DNA of 64,000 bases from Porpolomopsis calyptriformis (taxonomy: Eukaryota > Basidiomycota > Agaricomycetes > Agaricales > Hygrophoraceae). Location: assembly GCA_951640195.1 (NCBI GenBank), contig OX621175.1:372001-436000 (forward strand). Direction: 5' to 3'. Position numbers and translations under genes: made by a program. Within the stretch, counting starts at the first letter, position 1, and the number at the start of each line of letters is the position of its first letter. Under the pieces are notes generated by a model, which saw only the letters and a list, made by a program, of their open reading frames with translations, had not been told where the DNA came from and searched no databases. Positions 57,442 through 64,000 of the stretch are shown here, in pieces.

Positions 57442-60400
57442 ATGTCCATCATGTATGGAAAAGAGAAAGACACAGACCAACATGGTCTGCTTAAATCTTT
57501 CATATTTGTTTCCTATGGCTAACTTACTTTCCAAGAACAAGCTGTGGACCCTGGGTTCATCGCATTTTACTCCAAGTTGCCTCCAAAGTCTCCGGAAACA
57601 GGCACCGTTCGACTCTTCTTTCGTAACGAGTTCTACTCTGTCTATGGCCAGGACGCGCTCTACGTCGCCAATCATGTCTTCCGTACCAATTCTGTGATCA
57701 AGTATCTCGGTTTGGGCGGAAAAGCCGCGGGCTTGCCAAGCGTGGCTCTGAAACTGAGCGTGGCTCAATCCTTCCTAAGAGACGCGTTAACTTCCAAACA
57801 ACTTCGAGTGGAGATTTGGGTACCGGAAGCGGGGCAGGGAAAAAAAGTAGCAAAGTTTAAATTGGACAAAGAGGTTTCCCACTTTTTTTTTCATCTTTAT
57901 AGATTGTTCTGAGGCCGTTGCACAGGCGTCTCCAGGAAATTTACAAGCTGTGGAAGACCTTTTTGTAACATCAGACCTGCTCTCAGCTCCCATTGTGATG
58001 GCCATCAAAGTCGCGTCCGCGTCTGGCACTGCTGGAACAAAGGCGATGTCCAAAACCATTGGCGTCGCCTTCGCCGATACCAGTAGTCACAGGCTTGGAG
58101 TATCTGAATTTGTCGACAATGATCTTTTTTCAAATACCGAGGTACAGTGCGCGTTTGTGGTACTATATCGCCTAATTAAACGGCTTGCAGTCTCTCATCA
58201 TACAGCTTTATGTGAAAGAAGTTATCCTTCCCACAGGCGCCACCACGGGATTGACTGACCGTGTAATTGACGTTAATAACCTCAAAGCCGTCCTGGAACG
58301 TTGTGGAGTTGTTGTAACCGAGCGCAAACCGGGTGAGTGTGCCAAAAGTCTAACGGATTTACCTGTTAACCCTTCCCCACTAGCTGAATTTACTTCAAGG
58401 GGTATCGCCGAAGACCTCACGCGCCTTTTAAGCCCCTCTAGCTCTCCCTCTAGCTCAGCGGATCTATCTATAACTATTCGTATGTCGCGTCCAGACTACC
58501 CCAGCCCTTTGTCAAATTTAATAAGCCTCCAACGTCTACAGCCCAACTCTCCTTCAATGTCGCGTCATCCTCCCTTTCGGCTCTGATAGCTTATTTGTCG
58601 CTCCTCGCTGATCCATCCAACCATGGTGCATACACCATCGATACACACAACCTTTCACAGTATATGAAATTAGACTCCAGTGCCCTTCGAGCTCTCAACC
58701 TCACCGAATCCCCTGAACATACCGTGAGTCCTCTTTGGTCTAATGTTATTATCTCGAATCTTTCGGTCTTTTTATTTCACCGAGGGGTCTCCATTCATAG
58801 TAATTCGCGTTTATCTTTGGTTTGCAGGGCCCCGCTACTCGGAATACAACATTGCTTGGTCTGCTCAATAAGTGCAAGACCGCTCAAGGCACCAGGTTGC
58901 TAGGAACGTGGCTTAGACAGCCCTTGGTAAACCTTCATGAGATTCGTGAGTGCATTTTGTTCAGTTCTTTGTTGAATGGACAAACCCTCAACCCGTCGGT
59001 CGCTAATTTACGTTCACCACCAAATTTTGCCTATCCCTTCCCAGAGAAACGTCAAAATCTGGTTGAGATATTTCTGGAGGACTCGAATACGAGAAGAACT
59101 CTCCAGGTATCGCGATATCCCAACTACTTCGCATGCTGTTGTCATCTGAACTTCATATCCACCTAATAGGATGAATATCTCAAAGCAATGCCAGATATGC
59201 ATCGGATCAGCAAGCGCTTCCAAAAATCTGTTGCCTCCTTGGAAGATGTTGTTCGTGTTTATCAAGTTGTGCTCAAGGTAAGCCAGATTTGTATATTACA
59301 TACGACAATCAGTAACGTGGTTGCAGCTTCCAGGTCTTGTTGAAACACTTGAAACGGTTGAGGTAAAAAAAGAGGAAGCAAGAGAACTAATAGAGGAAAT
59401 TTATCTCAAGCTGCTTCGGGTAACAAAATTCTGCGTCAAGATTCCTGCATCGCGTTGACCATCAACTGCAGGAATTCAATGCCAGCCTATCTAAATATGC
59501 CGAAATGGTTGAGCAGACCCTCGACCTCAGCGAATTAGACCGCCACAATTTTGTAATAAAGCCAGATTTTGATCAGCGCCTCCAAGAACTTTCGGACAAA
59601 TTAATAAAGGTTTGTCCATCCGTTATTTCATGGTCAAGGTAGTCAACCGAATCTCTTTATTAACACAGGTACGGGACGGGTTAGACGAGGAACACCGCAA
59701 GGTTGGGAGAGACCTTGATCTGGAACTGGATAAGAAGTTACACCTTGAAAATTCTCAAAACTATGGTTATTGCTTTCGACTAACAAAAAATGTCAGTTTC
59801 ATAACTAGGTCGTGCATCGTTTGCTGATGTCTCAGCTATATGTCAGGACGCCAAGGTGGTTCTCCGCAATCAGAAATATATCGAACTTGGCACCACAAAG
59901 AGTGGTGTCTTCTTTACGACGAAATCCCTCAAAGAACTCGCCAGCGACTATGCAGACGCAACGAATGCTTACTCGAAAACACAGAGCAGTCTGGTGAAAG
60001 AAGTTGTTAATATTGCGTGTGCGTTTTATCGCGTTCTCGGGCTTTTATTTGCTCATTTATTGCCGGCATTTAGCAACATATACACCTGTCTTGGTATCTC
60101 TGAATAATGTTATCGCACATCTAGATGTCATTGTGAGGTATGCTATATAGTTTCTCGCACAATCACGAGGCTAATCTTTTCCAGTTTCGCGCATGTTTCC
60201 ATTAATGCCCCCGAACCCTATGTTAGACCCACTGTATCGGAGAGAGGTAAAATCCCACCTCTTGCTACGAAGCGGAGCTGATTCAGTTCTCGATCAAAGG
60301 TTCTGGAAGTCTTGTTTTACGAGAGGCAAGGCATCCATGTCTAGAGGTTCAAGATGATATCAGTTTCATTCCAAACAATGTTGAAATGATCAAGGGTATG

Positions 60401-61727
60401 TTCTCGTCCAAAGCACTAATCCGATACTCAAGATATTCGAATTCAGATCAAAGCGAGTTTCAAATAATCAGTGAGGGTATTGTTTTCGGCTTGCTGTTCA
60501 GACTTTTCAAGTGCCCATATATTAGCCGGTCCAAACATGGGAGGAAAATCGACTTACATCCGACAGGTCCGCTAATGTTCCTCATATGTCGTCCAAACTG
60601 CTTATTTTCACCAAGGTCGGGGTCATTGCCCTCATGGCTCAGATAGGGTGCTTTGTGCCCTGTTCCGAAGCCCAATTACCTATCTTTGATTCCATTCTAT
60701 GCCGAGTTGGCGCTGGTGACATCCAGCTGAAAGGTGTCTCAACCTTTATGGCTGAGATGCTTGAGACAGCCACAATTCTTCGAGTTAATGATTTCTCCTT
60801 TCCAACCATTGTATTCATCCATCTGAATGTCTCCCCAGTCGGCCACCAATAATTCTCTCATCATCATAGATGAACTAGGACGAGGTGAGCCATTCGAGGA
60901 ATGATCATTGTCAGTGGTAGAATCAACTGTTTCGATAAGGAACATCAACATACGATGGCTTCGGGTTAGCGTGGGCAATCTCAGAGTAAGTATGGCATCT
61001 GTCGTGGGTACTCACTCAGAGCTGAAAGATCAATTAGACACATTGCGTCACGGATCCACGCTTTCTGTCTTTTCGCCACTCATTTCCACGAACTTACGGC
61101 CCTAGACCAAGAACTGTCTCATGTCAAAAATTTACATGTCGTTGCTCATGTTTCTCACGCAGACAACACCACAAAGAATCGTGACATCACACTTCTTCAC
61201 AAAGTCGAACCTGGTATGTTGAGCTCGCGGGGTGCTTATACATAGAATATAATTCCTTTCCGCTAGGTGTATCCGATCAGAGCTTCGGTATACACGTCGC
61301 AGAGCTTGCAAATTTCCCCGAGAGTGTCGTGAAGGTAAGCAATATACTTCGCTGCGTTCTGGGCCTCTGCCGATCCTAACATTGCCAAGCTTGCGAGGTG
61401 TAAAGCTGATGAACTGGAGGACTTTGGGGGCAGTGAGTCAACCACTTCTCCAGGTTTTTTCAATCCGAATTCATCTGCGGCACAGACACTACGAAACAGC
61501 CCGAATCACAAACCCCTTCGGACGTCATAAACGAAGGCATCCAGATCATAGAAGAACTCATGCGTACATGGACTTCCCGGACCTCGAACAAGGACGACAG
61601 CGATGTCGATATGCATGACGATCTCTCCCCGGATACACAGCTCGCAGAACTGAGGCAATGTGTTCAGAACCTGCAACCGAAGATAGCATCCAACCAATGG
61701 TTGCAAACTTTGCTTGCTTCCTTGTGA
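57442..61727 (+). CDS. DNA mismatch repair protein MSH2
   Basis: MutS homologue that pairs with MSH6 or MSH3 to recognise mismatches and loops in the nucleus. Model of 25 exons: 57442-57484, 57536-57873, 57926-58141, 58191-58332, 58384-58479, 58542-58723, 58828-58945, 59045-59106, 59170-59277, 59327-59419, 59472-59609, 59669-59791, 59847-60018, 60074-60137, 60185-60246, 60300-60395, 60447-60470, 60526-60566, 60616-60783, 60839-60884, 60940-60985, 61029-61213, 61267-61334, 61390-61432, 61486-61727. This gives 971 residues, no stop (yeast 964, human 934). Landmarks: [18 protein letters not shown] near the start, [18 protein letters not shown] (lever), Walker [10 protein letters not shown] (694-702), [17 protein letters not shown], Walker [12 protein letters not shown] (770-780), [10 protein letters not shown], and [15 protein letters not shown]. 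Introns 2 (GTTTCC donor) and 23 (AAG acceptor) are slightly unusual. Confidence 0.95.
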
Positions 61728-61952
61728 CTTGCTTTGCTTGTTGTACATTTGCGAGACTTGATCGTTGTCGGCTGCAAGTCTAAAACTAGGAGTATAATAG
61801 AACTACTCGCTTGAAACTATTCATGCATAGAACATTCTTCATGAAAAGCATTACAAGTGAGAAAACATTGACATGACACCTCTGCCTCGACATCTCTTCC
61901 AGATCAACTTGAGTGAGATGCGGTATGATGCCTGTACCAAACATACATTTCC

Positions 61953-64000
61953 TTATTCCTCTATCTCAGAAGGCGTAGAGCGACCTTCGAGTTCAAAACT
62001 CTGAGGCTTGCGCACGACAGAGGTCTGTTTCTCGGCAAATTCCTCGTCGGCTGCACTAATGTCCATGCCGAATAGGCGTAGGCTCATTGCTCTGGGGAGA
62101 GTTGTCAAAGGACGGTCAGTGTCAGGAAGCCCGAACTCACCTCTTGGCTTTTTTGTCAATCATCAATGTCACAGAGACATTGGATCTCCAGATTGGTAAA
62201 ACGAGATCATGACTAAGTTCGGGAGTCCGTTAGTGGGCGTAAAAATCCAGTTCGGACGGTACTCACATTGCTCTTCCGTCTTCAACCAGGGGAAATCGTA
62301 TGATGTATCCTCCAAGAGCTAGAGTGATAATTGATCACGAGTAACTTTCACGCAAGTGACTAAAAATCTAACCTCTTTCCGCGATGGCCGATCGAAATGG
62401 GTCCCTAAAGGTGGCACACAGAGGATAATGAACCTCGAGGAGAGTTTTGAGTACGGAGATATCGGCAGTTATGATGGATGTGGAATCGGTATACGGAAGG
62501 ACAACGGGCAGTCCTTCTCCAAGCACTCGGAATTGTGCATCTGCGCCCTTCCCACCTTCCTGTTTGGTAAACACCTTCGTGCCGCAAGAAGTGAGCCTGA
62601 TACGGTTATAGTCATTATGAAGGACGATGTTTTTAACCATGTCGTTGGTGAGATAGAGCGAGCGAGCAGCCTTCCCCGCAGGGTTTCGAACAAGAACGTT
62701 GGATGAAGGAAAATCACTTGTTAAATTGAGCCCCTTTCTGTGCCCGGTGGGTTAGACATGAAGTAAGTTAACGAAAACACTTTGACTAACATGCACGATT
62801 GCAAAATGGGGTCATCTGGATCCAGATATGTGAATGGGTTCTCTTTAAATATAGCGCCCACCTCTGCAGACTTCTTCTTTCCTTTGGAGTTCGTTTCCAA
62901 AGGTTTCACGATGGGCGTTTGAGTCGAAAGATCCCCGGCGTCTTCGTCTAAAAGATTCTCGTTTACTGAGTTTCTTGTTTTCAGATTTGGAGAAGGAGAT
63001 TCCACGCGACGCTTCTTCGGGTCTGGGAAACCAGGTGATTCGGTTGCTACTCTCTTCCTGTTAAGATTGTACCCTAATCAATACTAACGAAGAACGATAA
63101 GGCCAATAAGCGACAAACGTGAGATGCGCTCCCTCCATCTCACCAGATGGCGAAGCGTGACGCTTCCTTTCCAACACAGCAATAAAGAACGCGCCAGTGT
63201 CTTGCAGATGAGCATATATTCGAAGGCTGTTTGTAATGTTAGGTTGGCCATACCGTTAACCAATTTCACTGACCACCGAGTCAGTCGAAGGTCTTCTACA
63301 TCACTCGGAGGCCAATGTCCCTCCGATATATTTAGCTCTGCACGGCCAGGTTCGCCCACTGTGAGGGATTTGACAAAGTCGTGATAAGAATCAAAGGCAG
63401 TCGTAACGTCACGGTCGATAGTCGGCCTCCAAACATTTATTCCTGGTCTTCTTTTGAGCTCCGGTAATTTCTCTGATACATCGACCAGCTCAAACTCTGC
63501 GCGTGTGGTTAGTTGTCTCAACAGCAAAGAAAGCTTGTCTTGCTAACCTGGGTTTGATTTCAGAGCCGCGGCAATGACAGCCTCATTCTCCACCGGGTTA
63601 AGTGAGCACGTCGAATACACAATCCTGCCATCCATTTTTAGCATTTTCATGGCTCGTTGGAGAATGCGAAGCTGCAAGCTACGGTGAGCGGAAGAAAGTT
63701 CATTCAGAGAGAATTCTATGGGGGGAATGTAGGCATCCGACCTGTGCAAACCATTCCCGTCCATAGGTTGCCAGTTTTTCCATATGCCCAAATTCTTTCT
63801 CAATGTACCATCCCCACTACAGGGAACATCGCACAAGATTCTATCAAATAAAAGCTGTTCCATGTCTTCACGTCCGTCAAGTCGAGGCTGCGACGGGACC
63901 TTGATGATAGGATAGATTGAAGCATCAAGGTTTGTGACCATAAAAGCCGGACTAGGGAGGCGAGCTGACTGATGGATTAATAAATGTGTCCGCTTGTAGT
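61953..64000 (-). CDS. TRM4/NSUN2-type tRNA (cytosine-5) methyltransferase, 5' part outside the window
   Basis: Nine exons in view: 64000-63742 (partial), 63678-63548, 63496-63277, 63226-63144, 63046-62791, 62737-62373, 62318-62267, 62212-62141, 62091-61953. They encode the last 524 residues without a stop; the frame continues beyond 64000. Motif IV DRILCDVPCSGDGTLRKN and motif VI IVYSTCSLNPVENEA hold the two cysteines used in methyl transfer and release. Family-specific C-terminal parts follow (LQDTGAFFIAVLERK, IFKENPFTYLDPDDPI, AMSLRLFGMDIS). A linker carries PDPKKRRVESPSP, a likely nuclear localisation signal. Known role: S-adenosylmethionine-dependent m5C in tRNA. The intron before the linker (63047-63143) must use the acceptor GAGAGTAG at 63047; the earlier CAG would bring a stop. 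Convergent with MSH2, 225 bp apart. Confidence 0.93.

Noticed and set aside
58480..58504. 25-bp intron in MSH2
   Set aside because: Much shorter than all other introns here; the 62-bp alternative ending at 58541 has a normal size and acceptor and leaves the conserved parts unchanged.
1..64000. tRNA and rRNA genes
   Set aside because: None noticed on reading; a covariance-model scan was not possible, so absence is not proven.

Overview
The window looks like nuclear DNA of a filamentous basidiomycete, probably an Agaricomycete; a Rhizoctonia/Ceratobasidiaceae-type genome would fit, but this is inference. The reasons are host genes cut by many 43-104 bp GT-AG introns, chromodomain Gypsy elements, a Plavaka-type transposase and antisense genes inside retroelements. 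It has two parts: about 51 kb of nested, decayed transposons (1-51 kb) and about 13 kb of compact single-copy genes (51.15-64 kb).

Transposon part. The outermost layer is a Plavaka-like (CACTA superfamily) DNA transposon whose transposase is now in three pieces (1273-2134, 9445-11270, 50230-50541). Gypsy element 1 (2135-9439, minus) and Gypsy element 2 (11276-50224, plus) sit inside it. Element 2 was then hit by element 3 (15727-33978, plus), a solo LTR (35017-35228), element 6 (35592-46464, plus) and a non-coding element 5 (47274-49481). Element 3 was hit by element 4 (18396-28080, minus), which belongs to the same family as element 6. Element 6 carries two solo LTRs of the element 5 family, and element 1 carries one more solo LTR. 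For most insertions, removing the element plus one target-site copy restores the reading frame of the host element. The target-site copies also show which came from CpG decay (C to T on one side, G to A on the other).

Elements 1 and 2 are one chromovirus family (LTR TGTCAC...ATAACA) with an accessory coiled-coil ORF after pol. Elements 4 and 6 are a second family (195-bp LTR, about 9.7 kb) with a 753-codon accessory ORF after pol. Element 3 is a third family with an FIDD-type reverse transcriptase, 4-bp target duplications and a spliced antisense gene between pol and the 3' LTR. All coding regions have stop codons, mostly TGA where CGA (Arg) is expected, so none looks autonomous now.

Host part. 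In order: a predicted GPI-anchored secreted protein with a kelch/galactose-oxidase-like look (8 exons, minus), mitochondrial ribosomal protein uS8m (plus), the TORC2 subunit SIN1/AVO1 (10 exons, minus), mismatch-repair protein MSH2 (25 exons, plus) and the C-terminal part of a TRM4/NSUN2-type RNA cytosine-5 methyltransferase (9 exons in view, minus, running off the right edge). Neighbours alternate between divergent and convergent pairs with short intergenic gaps. Every splice model given keeps an open frame with no internal stop, so these genes look intact, in contrast to the transposon part.
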